Shown here in pieces: positions 23,000-36,002 of a DNA stretch of 64,000 bases (position 1 is its first letter; every line of letters starts with the position of its first letter). Origin of the DNA: Bettongia penicillata ogilbyi (Eukaryota; Chordata; Mammalia; Diprotodontia; Potoroidae); contig JAJHZJ010000014.1 in the NCBI GenBank assembly GCA_023548195.1, positions 18,921,718 through 18,985,717 of the forward strand, in the 5' to 3' direction. A program made the translations under genes and the position numbers. Below the pieces are notes generated by a model. That model was not told the DNA's origin. It ran no database searches and saw only the letters and a program-made list of their open reading frames with translations.

Positions 23000-24165
23000 T
23001 TAGGAAACTCATTTATGGCTTGTTCAATTTTTTTTTCTGAAATGGATTTATTTAGATTTTATTTATTTCCTCTTCTGTTAATTTAAGCAGTTTATATTTT
23101 TGTAAATATATTTGATTTTTCTTAAATTGTTAAATTTATTATCATATAATTGGGCTAAATAATTCCTGGTAGTTGCTTTGATTTCATTTTCATTAGTGGT
23201 ATATTCACTCTTTTCAGTTTTGTTATGAGTGATTTGGTTTTCTTCTCTTAGTTCTATAGTCTTTTGTGTTTCAAATTTATCTATTTCTCCTCTAATATTC
23301 AAGATTTCCTTATCTGTGCTTATTTTGGGCTTGTTTATTTCTTGGTCTTCTAATTTTTCTAATTGCATATTTAGTTCATAATACTTTTTTTCAATTTTGT
23401 TAATGCATATTTTAGGAATACAGTATTTTCCTCCACCTCTGAGGACTGCTTTAGTTGTATTCCAAAAATTTTGATATATTGACTCATCATTATCATTATA
23501 TTTAATGTTATTGTTTCAGTACTTTGCTCTTTTGATTGTTAGAATTTCTTCAGGATTTCCTTATTAGGACTATGTTTTCCTTTGTGCTCCCTATAATGAC
23601 TATTTTTATTACACTATACTCTACAAAAGGCATGTTTGGAATTGCTGGCTTTTTAATCTATACTTGCAATTTTTCTGTGCCCTAACATGGGATCTGTTCT
23701 TGTAAAGGAGCTTCATTTTGCTGAGAAATACATATATTCATAGACACACACATGTATATACACATATATATGTCAATTATCTATGGTTGTATATACATAT
23801 AAATATATACATATACACACATATCTTCTAAATAGGAGAAAGAGACAGAGAAACAGAGATAGAGAGACAGAGAGAGGAAAAGAGAGGTCCCATACAGAAG
23901 ATAACATAAGTCGTTTAGCCATAAATTCTCCAATAGCTTGTTCAATTCTATATTTTCTATTTTGTTGCTATTTCTGTTAGATTGCTCTAACTCTAAGAAA
24001 GGAATATGAAAGTCTCCCACTATTATCATTTTACTGTTTTTATCTTTGTAAAATTCTTAATTTTTCTTTTCAAAATTTAGTGCTGTGCCATTTATTGCAA
24101 TTTATGTTTAATATTGACAACAGTTTATTTAAGCATAATGTACTTTGCCTGTTTATCTCTTGTTA
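23000..24165 (-). mobile_element. L1 ORF2 fragment (antisense: endonuclease to RT linker)
   Basis: The reverse strand carries an endonuclease motif MIIVGDFHIPFLELEQSNRN (24029 downward), where L1 normally has GDFN. Further along (23368-23078) is the linker before reverse transcriptase, including LAQLYDNKFNNL. Between them a TA/CA microsatellite (23735-23825) and a short purine-rich GAGA stretch interrupt the element. Frames are broken, so no protein is expected. Confidence 0.8.
23735..23825. repeat. (CA)n/(TA)n microsatellite inside L1
   Basis: CATATA, CACACA and TATACA units. Confidence 0.85.
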
Positions 24166-24354
24166 TTAAAAGATTTTTATTTTTGCTTTGTACACCTTTT
24201 GCAGCAACCACTTTTTGGGGATTCATCTGATACATAGTAAATTTTGTTCCAGACTCTTGTTTTTGTTCCATGTAAGTCTTTGCTTTTTAGATGTGTTTCT
24301 TTCAAACAACAAATTGTGCAGTTCAAGGTTTTTTTTAATTATCATTTATTATCC

Positions 24355-25040
24355 TGTACTATTTCAGATAGGTCCCAGAGATGCTTCACTTCATTCTCTA
24401 CTCCCCGTTATCTTCTCTCCTCCAGCCTCTTCTTTGTCAGAGGCAATGACTATGCCCAGGAGGTTTTTAACTCTTTCATTACCAGAACTTTTTCCTAGGG
24501 CCTTATTGCACTAATTGGTGAGTGCTTACCTGGTCTATTATTTCAGTCAGGTCCCAGCCACACTTAGTTTACTCACTAATTACCAGCCATCTTTTCATTA
24601 GCCTCCTTTCTACCAATGATTGTGTCAAGGAAATTTTAACCATTTCGTCTCTAGAAATTCTGCCTTGTGATCTGCTATGCTGATTAGGAGTACAATTCTT
24701 GGCACATTATTAGAGGCATATTGCAGGCACACTTTACTTCATTATATATTTCTGTTGATCTTCTCATCCTCTACCTTGTTGCCCAAATCAAAAATCATGT
24801 CCCAAAAAGAAGTTCTGGATTTAAGTGAAGCCTCAGAAAATTATTATCACAAACTCACTGGGACTCATTTTCTTCAAGTCTAAAATGAGAGAGCTGGATT
24901 AGATAGCCTCTGAGGTCCCTTGTGGTTCTAAATCTATGGTCTTATAAACCAATATTCTCTTGATTGATGAGTGCTTCAGACCACTATTTTAGGCAGACTC
25001 AAGCTATATTTCATTTTACTCCCTACTCTCTGGCTGTCTT
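24355..25040. repeat. Degenerate tandem repeat of about 175 bp, interrupted by a MIR
   Basis: A unit centred on CTATTTCAGxxAGGTCCCAG, then CTTCACTTCATTCTCTACTC, then CTTTTCATxxxCCTC recurs near 24358, 24533, 24708 and 24985. The first two units also share ATTGGTGAGTGCTTACCTGG-like and AATGAxTxTGxCxAGGA parts. A MIR sits between the third and fourth units. No coding sense was seen and the family is not recognised. Confidence 0.5.
24805..24955 (+). mobile_element. MIR SINE, 3' half
   Basis: TCTAAAATGAGAGAGCTGGA, TTAGATAGCCTCTGAGGTCC and TTCTAAATCTATGGTC are the MIR end. Confidence 0.85.
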
Positions 25041-26030
<990 letters not shown>

Positions 26031-26955
26031 TCTGTGGATTCAATTGGAATCATTTTATACCTGGAACATGATTCTTATTTTGATATGTTAAGGAGTTTTG
26101 AGAGTTAATGGGCACTGGAGAAAATGTCCAGTCTGTCATCTTGTCAAACTTTCTTTAAATTAGTTTTACTATCTACTACTTATTTTTCTACTATGAAGTG
26201 AAATTAAAAATATACTATCTTCCTCCCTAAAATATTTAACAAGTAGGTTCACATTCTAAACTATCATTACCCTTAGCTGTAGTATTTCTCTATTTCTCAA
26301 TCAAGTCAAGTGCTTGTTAATTAAGCTCTTTTTAGACTTTTAAGTGACGGAACAAGCCTCTGGATAACTACTCCAAACAGTTTGGCCTCCCATGCAGGGG
26401 GAAAAACAGAAGAAGAATGTTTACTGTTCAGATTATTACATGAAATTAATAGAGTTCATCCTTTCCTTTTTTTCTCTGCCTCTGTAGCTTTTCCTATAGG
26501 CCCCTAGTGGAGTCTTCATTAAGCTATTCCTCACTGAATTCAGTCTGTTCTTAGCTCCCTTTATAGACACTGCTGTTAACTGCTGCTATCTGGAAAACTG
26601 CTAGGACAATGATGAAAAATTCCAAATCCTTTTGTCCTCCAAAGTTCATTATGTCTGTATCCAGTAAAGGGGTGGGGAGAAAGAATGAGGCTAAAGCCAA
26701 GTTACTCACCCTAAGTGATTTGTTCCCTAAGACTTAGCTAGACTTATGCTCTTTCAGCCCAACACTCACTCTGATCTCTTGGGTTTTGAACTAGTTCCTA
26801 GTTTTATGTAAGCTTCCCACAGCATAACCAAGTCCTAAACCAATTGGAACAAACTTTTTGTTGGTATCACTCCAGCTCATTCCATGGCTTTCAAGGACTT
26901 TTTCCACTTAGTATAAAGTCTTTGATTGATTAGGATATAGTCTCACTTAAGCAAT
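26031..26955. other. SLC25A21 intron, nothing recognised
   Basis: No frame or repeat could be assigned. Confidence 0.5.
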
Positions 26956-26959
26956 GTAC

Positions 26960-27535
26960 CTGGACAAAGTATCTTAGACATCAGAACTTTATCAGAGAAA
27001 CTGCTGCCAAAGATTTTTCCCCCTACTTAGTGGTTTCCCTTCTAATGTTAACAGCACTGTTTTTGTTTATCCAAAATCTTTCTTCTTTTATTCAATCACA
27101 AGTGTCCATTTTATCTCCTGTGATCCTTCCTATCTCTTATTTGGTCAGGAATTCTTATGTTTTGCAAGCTGCAAAAGTTATTTTCTCCCTTCTCTTCTAA
27201 ATAGTTGTGAGATATATGTTTACATATCTATCTGTTTGCCTACATCACATATTCATTTATATCTTGTGTGCTATATAATGTGGGATGTTGATCTAAAAAC
27301 TTAATTTATGATAGATTGCTTTCAAGCTTTTAAAATCAAACATTGAGTTCATACTTGAGTAGTTGAGGACTTTTGGTTTATCCTATATTATACTACTATT
27401 TTCAGTTGTCTCTCTATGATGTGTACCTAATCTATTTCATTGATCATTTTTTTTTCTATTTTAACTATAGTTTTTATGATCATGTCCTGGTAATACATTT
27501 AGAAATATGACACTTCAAGAACATTCCCTCTTTTA
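26960..27535 (-). mobile_element. L1 ORF2 3' end fragment (antisense)
   Basis: TTTATCAGAGAAACTGCTGC, AAGATTTTTCCCCCTACTTA and TTGGTCAGGAATTCTTATG follow the antisense L1 order. It overlaps the sequence of the element at 790-880. Confidence 0.7.
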
Positions 27536-27559
27536 AACAAATATTTATACTAAGTTCTG

Positions 27560-28245
27560 GTCTTTTCACCAGGAATATGCAAAAGTCCTCTTTTCCATTA
27601 AAGATTCATTTTATTCCAGGATAATTATCTTCATTCTCGTAAGGTAAATTATTCTTCATTTCAACCCTTTATCTACTGTTTTTAAATATTGTATTCCAGG
27701 AATTTCTCTCTTTTCTAGTCAAAGCTGCCAAGTATTGTATGATACTGGCTGGGGTTCCTTGTTGCTTGAACTCTTTCTGGCTATTCGTGTGCTTTTTTCT
27801 TTCTACTGGAAATATTTTAGCTGTGAAAATCATAGTTTTCAATTGAAGTTTTATTCAAGAGGGGATTATTTGATTCTTTCTGTTTTCACTTTTGACTTTC
27901 TATTGTTCCATTTTCATGGACACATTCTTGAAATATAGTAGCCAAACCTTTTTATTTTATTTTTACATCATGTTTTTCATGTAATCCAATGATTCTTAGA
28001 AAAATCTGTCTCTGATCTGTTCTCCAAGCTGTTTTTGATAGTATGTATTTTATAATTACTTTGATCTTTCAATTATTTGATTTTGTTCTAATGTGCTTCA
28101 TTGTCTCCTGCATTATTTGTGTACAGTTTACTACTTTGTGTTGAGGTATTTATTCTTCTTCTAATTCTTTCTGTCAGAGATTTTATTTCTAAATTTTAAC
28201 CTTTCACTCCACCTTTATTTTCATTTATTTATTCCATCATTTTTT
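27560..28245 (-). mobile_element. Diverged HAL1/L1 ORF1 fragment (antisense)
   Basis: TGGTCTTTTCACCAGGAATA, the TATTCCAGGA-type block, AGGGGATTATTTGATTCTTTC and later blocks track antisense HAL1-E from 62140 to about 62650, with many changes. Confidence 0.5.
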
Positions 28246-28424
28246 TAAAAATATTTTATAAGTATTTATTGACTCTTCCTTTCATTCACTGCTTCCCTCT
28301 TACCCTCCACATATCTACAGAATAGTAAATACATTTCCCACAATAAATAAGCATAATCCAGAAAAACAAATTCCCACCTTGACTTTGTCCACATATGCAT
28401 TTACATTCTGGATATAAAGCCATT

Positions 28425-28500
28425 TTTTATTCCAAACACTTAGCAGAGTGTTTAACACATAGTAAGCACTTTAAAAAATGCTTGTTCATCCATCCTCTAT
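28425..28500 (+). mobile_element. L2 3' end remnant
   Basis: AACACTTAGCAGAGTGTTTA and ACACATAGTAAGCACTTT are typical L2 end blocks. Confidence 0.7.
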
Positions 28501-28589
28501 AGATTCATTTATTCTAGCTCCAAATCCAGTTTGTTGTCATTTTTTAAAAATATTGATTATTTTTATGGATTCATTTTGTGTTTTTTCCT

Positions 28590-28990
28590 GAAACTATATT
28601 TTTTTTCCTGTTTATTTCTGTATTGATTTTCTGGGATTTTCTGGAAAATAATCATATCATGTAATAATAAGAATAATTTTGTCTCTTCTTTGCTGATATC
28701 TATGCCTTTATATTCTTTCTATTGTCACATTGCTGTCACAAGTATTTTTAGGATTATGTTAAATAACAGTAAGAAGGAGTATCCCATATAATGATTAGTA
28801 AAATTACCAGTATTTCTGAGTTGTCATATAAGAAAACAGGATCCTGTCATGACTATGCTTTTTAAGTGTTTTTAGCATAAATGACTACTCTTTTCCTGCA
28901 TTCATTGACATAATTATGTAATATTGCTTTTCAATATAATGAATAATGTTGACTATTTTCCTAATATCGAACCATTCCTTTAATCTTTGA
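28590..28990 (-). mobile_element. L1 ORF2 reverse-transcriptase fragment (antisense)
   Basis: The series TGTCTCTTCTTTGCTGATAT, ATTGCTGTCACAAGTATTTT and GGAGTATCCC, then CATTGACATAATTATGTAAT, follows the antisense L1 reverse-transcriptase region around its active site. It is strongly decayed. Confidence 0.55.
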
Positions 28991-29949
28991 GATAAATTAA
29001 ATGAATAGGATAAATGTTGGTAACCCGATTTGTATGAGAGATGTTGCAGTGATAGAAACTGCAATTAATTAAATATGAAGAAGTAAAAATGAGTTGAGGA
29101 TATAACTGTAGTTGTGAGCCTGGGTGACTGGGGATATGATATTGCCCTTTGGCAGCATTAGGAAAGTTCAAATGAAGGAAAAATTTGGGGAAAATGTGTT
29201 TTTCCATTGGAGTATGTATAAATTTGATTCTTCCAAGATCATGGTATTCCATGATTGGCAGTCATATAGCATTGCTCAGAAAATATTAGTATTAAAGAAA
29301 TGGTCTTTTCCAGCAGTACATATTTGAGGATCATAAAAATTACTGCACAAATTCTCAAACAGGATACAGCAAACATAATGATAAACCAAATTAATGGCCT
29401 AACTGCCTGTTTCATTTACTTTGCTTTCTGGTATGGATAATTAAGGATAATGTCTGTCACAAAACCTCAGAGTTTTCAGCATTTAGAATGGTGCCTGACA
29501 CATAGTTAAGTACTTAATAAATGCTGGTTGATTTGGGAGAAATAGTTGGGTGCCATGATTCAAGTTTAATCCAAGGGATAGATTGTGGGGAGGTGTGTTT
29601 GGAAGAAAATTATTCTAAGGGAAAATTGGAAAATCTAATATCTAAACTACTGCCTTATTAACTACTTATTAACAAATTAGTATAATTACTTGGAGAAAGA
29701 ACCTAAGAGCTGCTAAATATACTTCAGAGAGAGAGGAATTATAATCCAAGGTCTGTTATAGAATGTCAGTGTTACTTTCAAGGCCTTGAAAATAGTTCAA
29801 TGTTTTACCTTTATGACTTTACCCATACACAGGATGTTGAGAATGACTCATACACAGAATGTTGAGAAATACCATAAAATATTCTGATCTCATAAGTATC
29901 TCTATTATTATGGAACTTCTTTTCCAAAGGTAAGGCATATGATGCTCAC
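28991..29949. other. SLC25A21 intron adjoining the 29950 exon
   Basis: Contains an L2 3' end remnant at 29470-29535 (GGTGCCTGACACATAGTTAA). Otherwise nothing recognised. Confidence 0.55.
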
Positions 29950-30016
29950 CTTCACTGCTCTTTTTGGTGTTTCAACCAAGATGGGTGGGAGAATTCCTTT
30001 GTAAAACCCAAACAAC
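29950..30016 (-). CDS. SLC25A21: SLC25A21 coding exon (LFGFYKGILPPI segment)
   Basis: A 67-bp internal exon encodes LFGFYKGILPPILVETPKRA and then VK, which follows the first matrix helix in the first carrier repeat of SLC25A21. The first base (G) completes a glycine codon begun in the previous exon, so the acceptor is phase 2 and the donor phase 0. On the minus strand the acceptor is CCCTAACAG and the donor GTGAGC. Translation of the flanks hits unrelated sequence immediately beyond the splice sites. The preceding exon, which should carry the first P-x-D-x-x-K signature, was looked for between 30017 and 64000 and not seen, implying an upstream intron of more than 33 kb. SLC25A21 has very long introns in other mammals. 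Confidence 0.94.
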
Positions 30017-30184
30017 CTGTTAGGGATGAAAACAAAGAATTTTCTTTTAGTTATATGTAAGAGCATTATGGAAAAGGCAATTTTACCTTTGCTTATGGAC
30101 AAAAGCCCCTTCTCCTAAATTATTTCCAAATATTCAGGTTACCATCAGTAATAATAAAGTCTCCTTTTGTATTAGTTGAGAACT

Positions 30185-30497
30185 GTGTGTGTTCGTCCTT
30201 CTTTGCTGAAGAAAACCATGCCATCAGAAAAATGACATGACTTGCACTTGACTTTGTTTTTGAGTGAGGGATGACTGTGTAGATCACCAGCCTCACTTCT
30301 CCTCCAGAGCCATCTGAATCCAGTGACCAGATATTCTTCAGGTTGACTGGAGATGACCCAGGATGAGGCAAGTGGGGTTAAGTGATTTGCCCAAGGTCAC
30401 ACAGTTAGTGAGTATCAAGTGTCTGAGGTGAGATTTGAACTCAGGTCCTCCTGACTCCTGCACTGGTGCTCTATCCACTGCACCACCTACCTGTCCC
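30185..30497 (-). mobile_element. Composite marsupial SINE, full length
   Basis: On the reverse strand: a head with GTGCAGTGGATAGAGCACCA, a CORE/MIR-like middle (ACCTGAGTTCAAATCTCACC and GGTTAAG-like blocks), then a unique tail (CAGTCAACCTGAAGAATAT, CACTTGAC, GAAGGACGAACACA). Flanks TAGTTGAGAA (left) and TAGTCAAGAA (right) are a possible target-site duplication. It lies about 170 bp upstream of the exon at 29950-30016 in gene orientation. Confidence 0.88.
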
Positions 30498-30689
30498 TAG
30501 TCAAGAAGTAAAAATGCTATGAATTTCTCTTTTACCAGCATCATGATACTCGTAAGGTAATAAATGTGACATTAAATTTGACAACTTCTTACCAGTAAGA
30601 TCTGACGAATACAACGCTTCATCTATCTTCCTTGAGCTATGAAGAAAATACTCCTGCTTATTAATTTGCTTTTCCAAGATGTATTGTAT

Positions 30690-31085
30690 ATGTAAATAGG
30701 ATCATAGCTTTAAAGCTGGCACAGATCATCTAGCATGACCTATTTATTTTATAGGTTAGAACATTGAGAATCAGAATAATTAAGTGACTTCCCCAAGATG
30801 AAACAAGTCATTGATTGTATAATCTTTAAAACATGTCTTTTTAATGAGAAAAGGTAATCTAAATATCTGATATTTATGACACTGTACAATTTATAAAATA
30901 CTTTATATGCATTATTTCATTTGATCCTAAAATCCAGTAAGATAGGTAGTATTGATATTATCTCTTTTATAGATTAAGAAATTGATACACTGGTTAAATG
31001 GCTTACCAAACGTCACATAACCAATAAAGTTAGAGCTGGGATCTGAACCTAGCAGTCACCTGCCTTTAAATTTGGTGCGCTTATG
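30690..31085 (+). mobile_element. Two MIR-family remnants in tandem
   Basis: 30690-30820 shows ATCATAGCTTTAAAGCTGGC and TTAAGTGACTTCCCCAAG. 30868-31085 shows TTCATTTGATCCTAAAATCC, AAGATAGGTAGTATTGATAT and GATCTGAACCTAGCAG. Confidence 0.75.
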
Positions 31086-31679
31086 CTGAATGGATGATGA
31101 AATAGTTCCCAGATAACAGGCAGTTATGTACTAATCACCTTGATTCTGCTCCTGTTCAAGGGCCTAATACACTGAGATCTGGGAGATTTCCTCATTAAAT
31201 TCTTTCAGCCAAGCTTATAAGGAGATAGAGAAGAAATTCATCCATCTACTACGTTTGGTTTAAAGAGCTCAGGTCCAACAGGCTTGTTTTGGTATAGTTC
31301 TCTGGAAAATTGGGCTGATTGTTATTTTTCCAAATAACTTGGGTGTTGATCATTATTTTTTTTAATTTTATAACATAATTGTACACAATTGTACAAGCAT
31401 GCAGCACATTCATCTATTTACTATCACTTAAACTTAAATATCAATTAATTTATTAAATCTTTCCCAACAAAATAGACAAAAAAGATCAGTTTGTGATAGT
31501 GGGAAGAAGGAATCAAAGATCTCCTTGAAGGTGGATAGAATTGAAAAAGGGAGGTGAGAGGATACTGAACAAAATTTAACATGGCAGTTTGGTATAAATA
31601 TGAAATATATCTGAGATCGCTGGTCTTTTAGAAAGTTATTGAGACCTTTTAGTTGTAAATTTTTAGATGTAAATTACTA
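31086..31679. other. SLC25A21 intron, nothing recognised
   Basis: AT-rich and without identifiable repeats. Confidence 0.5.
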
Positions 31680-31688
31680 TTCCCTTTA

Positions 31689-31993
31689 GGGTAGCTAGGT
31701 GGTGGTGCAGTGGATAGAGCACCAGTTCAGGAGTCAGGAGGACCTGAGTTCAAATCTCACCTCAGACACTTGACACTCACTAGCTGTGTGACCTGGGACA
31801 AGTCACTTAACCCCACTTATCTCATCCTGGGTCATCTCCAGTCAACCTGAAGAATATCTGGATTCAGATGGCTCTGGAGGAGAAATAGGCTGGTGACTTG
31901 CACAGCCATCCCTCACTCAAAAGTCAAGTGCAAGTCATGTCATTATTTCTCTGATGGCGTAGTCTTCTTCAGCAACGAAGGACGAACACATTG
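31689..31993 (+). mobile_element. Composite marsupial SINE, full length
   Basis: Same structure as the reverse copy at 30185-30497: GGTAGCTAGGTGGTG head, GTTCAAATCTCACCTCAGAC, GTGTGACCTGGGACAAGTCA, GAATATCTGGATTCAGATGG and an AACGAAGGACGAACACA tail. TTCCCTTTA at 31680-31688 is repeated at 31994-32002, a 9-bp target-site duplication. Confidence 0.92.
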
Positions 31994-32002
31994 TTCCCTT
32001 TA

Positions 32003-32827
32003 TACGTGAATGGTTTGGTTGTTGAAAAGGGTAGAAAAAGAACATTTATGGAAGGAAAACTAATAAAATACACTTAGGAAGAGATAAAGTCTCACAGAAA
32101 AATATTAGGGGAAAAAACAAAACCTATTATGCGGACTAGCTAGAGAGCAGTCCCTCAGATGAACTGAAGGCAGAGAGCAATGACTGAGATAATGATGGCT
32201 TCAGGGAAATGTCTATCAGTTCATTTGCATGTGGATATTTTTAGATTTTAAAAAGTTATAATTGACAAAAGCACTGATAGCTGTAAGCTCATTGGAAGAG
32301 AGTTGAATCTGTTCTATAGTGACCTCTGTAGAATGAAAGAGGGCAAAACTCTCATGGGTGTTGCTCTCTACAGTCTTACCTGGTTAGAGACAGAAACAGA
32401 ATGGAAAAGAAGGCTTTGTGTTTGTTTGCAGTGAGACAAAGTTTAAAATTGATTACTATTTGTAGATCTGAGAAACTGGGGTTTTGTGCCCATATATTTA
32501 ATAGATATAAGTTTCTTGAGTTCCCTTTAAAATTGCCCAGAAAGAGCCAAAGAAAATAATCACTGGGAGGAAAATATCACTGGGAAGATACTTCTAGTTT
32601 AATACATCCATCCACCCCAGAGGCTGAGTTCAAAGAAAAATGGGCAACCATTTTTTTCCTTTCCTTTGGAAAGCAATGAGTGTTAGATGAGTTTCAACCA
32701 CTCTACCCCCACAGTTCGATTTTTTGTTTTTTGATTAAATGGGCCATCCCTTGAGCAACTACTTAAAGAAGCCTACTCATTGAATAGGTGTATCCCACTC
32801 AAATTGAGAATGCTGTAAGACTTAAGC
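32003..32827. other. SLC25A21 intron, nothing recognised
   Basis: No assigned repeat. Confidence 0.5.
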
Positions 32828-33040
32828 CTGAAAGGTCCAGGGTCTCCCATTACATCCTGGGCCATTTCCAGTTGTGCTGATGAATATCAGGCCACTGGAC
32901 CCAGATGGCTCAGGAGAAGATAGTGAGGTTGGGGACCTTGCACAGCCCTCCCTCATTCAAATCAAAGTCAACTGTAAGTCATGTCATCATCTTGATGCTA
33001 TGGTCCTCTTCGAGAACAAAGGACAAACACAAAAACAACA
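32828..33040 (+). mobile_element. Composite SINE, 5'-truncated older copy
   Basis: CCTGGGCCATTTCCAGTTGT, GATGAATATCAGGCCACTGG and the tail GGTCCTCTTCGAGAACAAAG. The tail is closer to the RTE 3' end at 13110-13140 than the younger SINE copies are. Confidence 0.85.
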
Positions 33041-33059
33041 CGACAAAGATAGAATATAA

Positions 33060-33480
33060 TCTTCTCTATCTAGCACTTAATGCTCTTCATAAACTGGCCC
33101 CTTCCTACTTCTCTTGTCTTATTGTACCTTACTCCTTTCTACATATTCAGCAGTCCAACTATACTGATTTAGTTGGACAAGACAATCCATCTGCTCCCTC
33201 TATGGCTCTGCTCTGACTGGCCTCCATTCCTAGAATACTTTACTCTTTCATCCTTTGTCTTAGATCCGCTGGCTTCCTTTAAGACTCACCTTTGGCAAAA
33301 GGCCTTTCTTAATCCTTCTAGCTGCTAGTAGTGCCTCTTCTGAGATTACTTTTCATGTATTATTGCCATGTTGTCTTCCTCATTATAATGTGAGATTTTT
33401 TGAGGGCAGGGCCTGTTTTTGCTTTTCTAACAAAGCTCTTGGTACATAGTAAGTGTTTAATAAATGCTTGTTCTTTGCCT
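33060..33480 (+). mobile_element. L2 LINE 3' end with C-terminal coding remnant
   Basis: TAATGCTCTTCATAAACTGG, GACTGGCCTCCATTCCTAGA, AGACTCACCTTTGGCAAAAG and GGCCTTTCTTAATCC, then TTTGAGGGCAGGGCCTG and AAGTGTTTAATAAATGCTTG: the coding end and 3' UTR of an L2 in order. Confidence 0.85.
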
Positions 33481-34665
33481 TGAAAGGAAAGTTACACCCC
33501 AGAAGAGTAGTTAGCCACGAGGAAACCCATTCTCATATGGAGGTAGGGGAATGAGTTCTCCAGGATTGTGAAAATAGGACTCAGGTTCAGGGATGATTGA
33601 TACCTTGCTTGCCAATGCCTTCTGATGCTTATGTTACATGCACACACTCTGGCTCATTATTCTAGCAATCAGGCTGTGAAATCTGCCCATCAGGGATCTA
33701 GGGCATCCTGAGGGGTTCTCTTTTCTTTATCATCATCAGTTGGAGACCCTGCATGGTTGAGTCTCTCCCCTTGATTCCCTTTGTTAGGTGTTGGTAACTA
33801 GCTTATCTCTACTTAATCATGTAGCATTTATTAACATTTAAAAAATGAAATTCACCTTGAAGATATAGAAAGAATAAAGTAAAAAAATATATTTTCTGTA
33901 ATACTTTGAGACATATTGTAGCCCATACCACCTTGGAGTCTGTGGGGAAGGTAGTCTCAATTTACCTCAGTTCCTAGACAGCACTGGTCCAATAAATTCA
34001 TGTTTCAATGTGGCATGACTGCCAGATGAGACTGAGTCTCAGTTACCACCTGATTGGAGTCTCAAATGTCATTTTCAAAAGTTGCTTCTTTAGGTATCAA
34101 TCCTCTGCTAGTTGCAAGACCTGGTCTGAACTCTGACTCCCAGATTTCTGTGATTCTCTTACCCAATCTTTCAAAATTCCCAAGGTAGACTTTCCCTTCA
34201 CCTATAGTGGAAAAAAATAAAAACAAAAAAAAAAAACAAAGGACAGAGGCCCATTTCTCAAGGTCACATGACCTCTGTGGGTTAGTTTCATGATTTCAGC
34301 ATGGCTTTTCACCAGAGACCACAAGCAAAACAATCACCAATATCCTCAGAAGCTAATGAGACAAAGGATGGTAGAAGCCAACCACGTCCTTTAAAATACT
34401 TCCATAATCAATCAAAAGCCTCCTCTTTACCATGTGGTTAGCCAATTGGAACCAGTTGTAGAATGTCTGCTCATGTTCTGTAGCCTACTTAAAGCACTTT
34501 GCTCACCCATTATCATGGTTTTCCCTAAAGTAAACCCCCTAGCCTCCCTGTGTGGAGGAACACTATCCCAAGACAATCTGTGCACGGTCCTCCATTATGG
34601 TTCTATGTACATTTCACAAGGTACTTTTCTTTACAAAAAACCTTGTGCAAAAAAAACAAACAATG
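33481..34665. other. SLC25A21 intron, nothing recognised
   Basis: No repeat or exon assigned. An A-rich patch lies at 34208-34240. Confidence 0.5.
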
Positions 34666-34669
34666 AAAT

Positions 34670-34935
34670 AATTCTTATTTTACAAATGATGAAACTTCAG
34701 GTTAGAGTTTAGATTCATTATCTCAGATGACACTTGACTTAGAAAGTAGTAAGTAGAAATTCAAACTCAGTTTTTCTAACTCTACATCTGCAAGTAGCAA
34801 TATATACATATATATATGCACACATACATACATTCATACATATGCACACATGTGTATAGCTGAGCCTCTCCAATTCTATTTCCTCATTTGGAAAATAATG
34901 ATAATAATGTTACTTACAAGGATCAAATTAGGTAA
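34670..34935 (+). mobile_element. MIR remnants around a microsatellite
   Basis: MIR core-like pieces at 34670-34790 and 34860-34935 flank a TA/CA-rich tract at 34800-34857. Confidence 0.55.
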
Positions 34936-35012
34936 CTGTACATATATGTATACACATACTTATATATGTATACACATGTATGTATACACAAACATATATA
35001 TATATATATAGC
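34936..35012. repeat. (TA)n/(TG)n microsatellite
   Basis: CATATATG, TATACACA and pure TA at the end. Confidence 0.85.
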
Positions 35013-36000
35013 TTGATAAACTTCATACCAGCTACTATCATCTCCTTAATATCTATAAATCTGTGACTGATCTTGATACCATATGTTACCCTTCTAGTTG
35101 TACAGATGGAAAATGGAGTCCAGGACCAACGTTCACCAAAGTCCTGCTGTCAGGATCTTTGTCATTTTCATATCATTATTAATAAGCAGGAGAGTCCTCA
35201 CCATGTGCTACGGCCTGAATTCACATTTGTTCTCAATTGTATAACAAAAGCCAAAACCTTATAGTATTTATAACGTGTATAAAATTAAGATCAAAACGTT
35301 CGTTGCACCCCTTCTCAAAGACAGCTTGCATACAGCACACTTGAATACAGATTTGTGCCAAAGCCTACAAAATAAGTGATTTTACTCCTCATTTCCGTCT
35401 CTGTGTGTATGTGTATGTGAAACAAATTACCATGTTGGTGGCTCCAAGGTCTTGTCACAGTCAATGAAAAGATGTTGATTGTATGGATGCACAGAAATAT
35501 GGAATTTCCTGTGATTAACAGCATATACTCAGTCTCAGTGGATCATTTACAGTCAGCCAAATCTTCAAAGAAGCTTTAATGTTGTCACTCATTAATTGAT
35601 TCATAGGTTCCCAAGATTTAAAGCACGAAACCTAAGGACACTCAGTTCTTCAATCTGTTCATTCAGACATCATGTGCCCAAGTCATGTTCTTTTGTCTTT
35701 TGGGAAGATCGGAGTTTAGGATATCTAAAAACTTAATTGTGTAAATTTTTATAGCTATTTAGCCCAGTTTCAATGCATGAGAGGACAAATGCAAAACATT
35801 CCAAAGGAATGGAATGATCAGATGTCTTATCTAGTGCTTGTGAATCATTTGTTTATTATTTTGGTTCTTTAGTCATTTTTGTTGTTTCACCAATGTGTTC
35901 AAACACTATGATTGGTAGAGTAGAGTCCCATTTAACCTTGTAGCTCGAATGAGCTAACAGGTGGGACACCTTGCAGTATGATATGAATGCTAGCTAGTTT
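35013..36000. other. SLC25A21 intron, nothing recognised
   Basis: No assigned repeat or frame. Confidence 0.5.
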
Positions 36001-36002
36001 TT

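Noticed and set aside
22690..24165. Plus-strand L1 3' end beside a minus-strand L1 ORF2, as a twin-priming inversion
   Set aside because: The order of the pieces is wrong for a single inverted insertion (the 3' end would have to lie on the other side), so two separate fragments are more likely.
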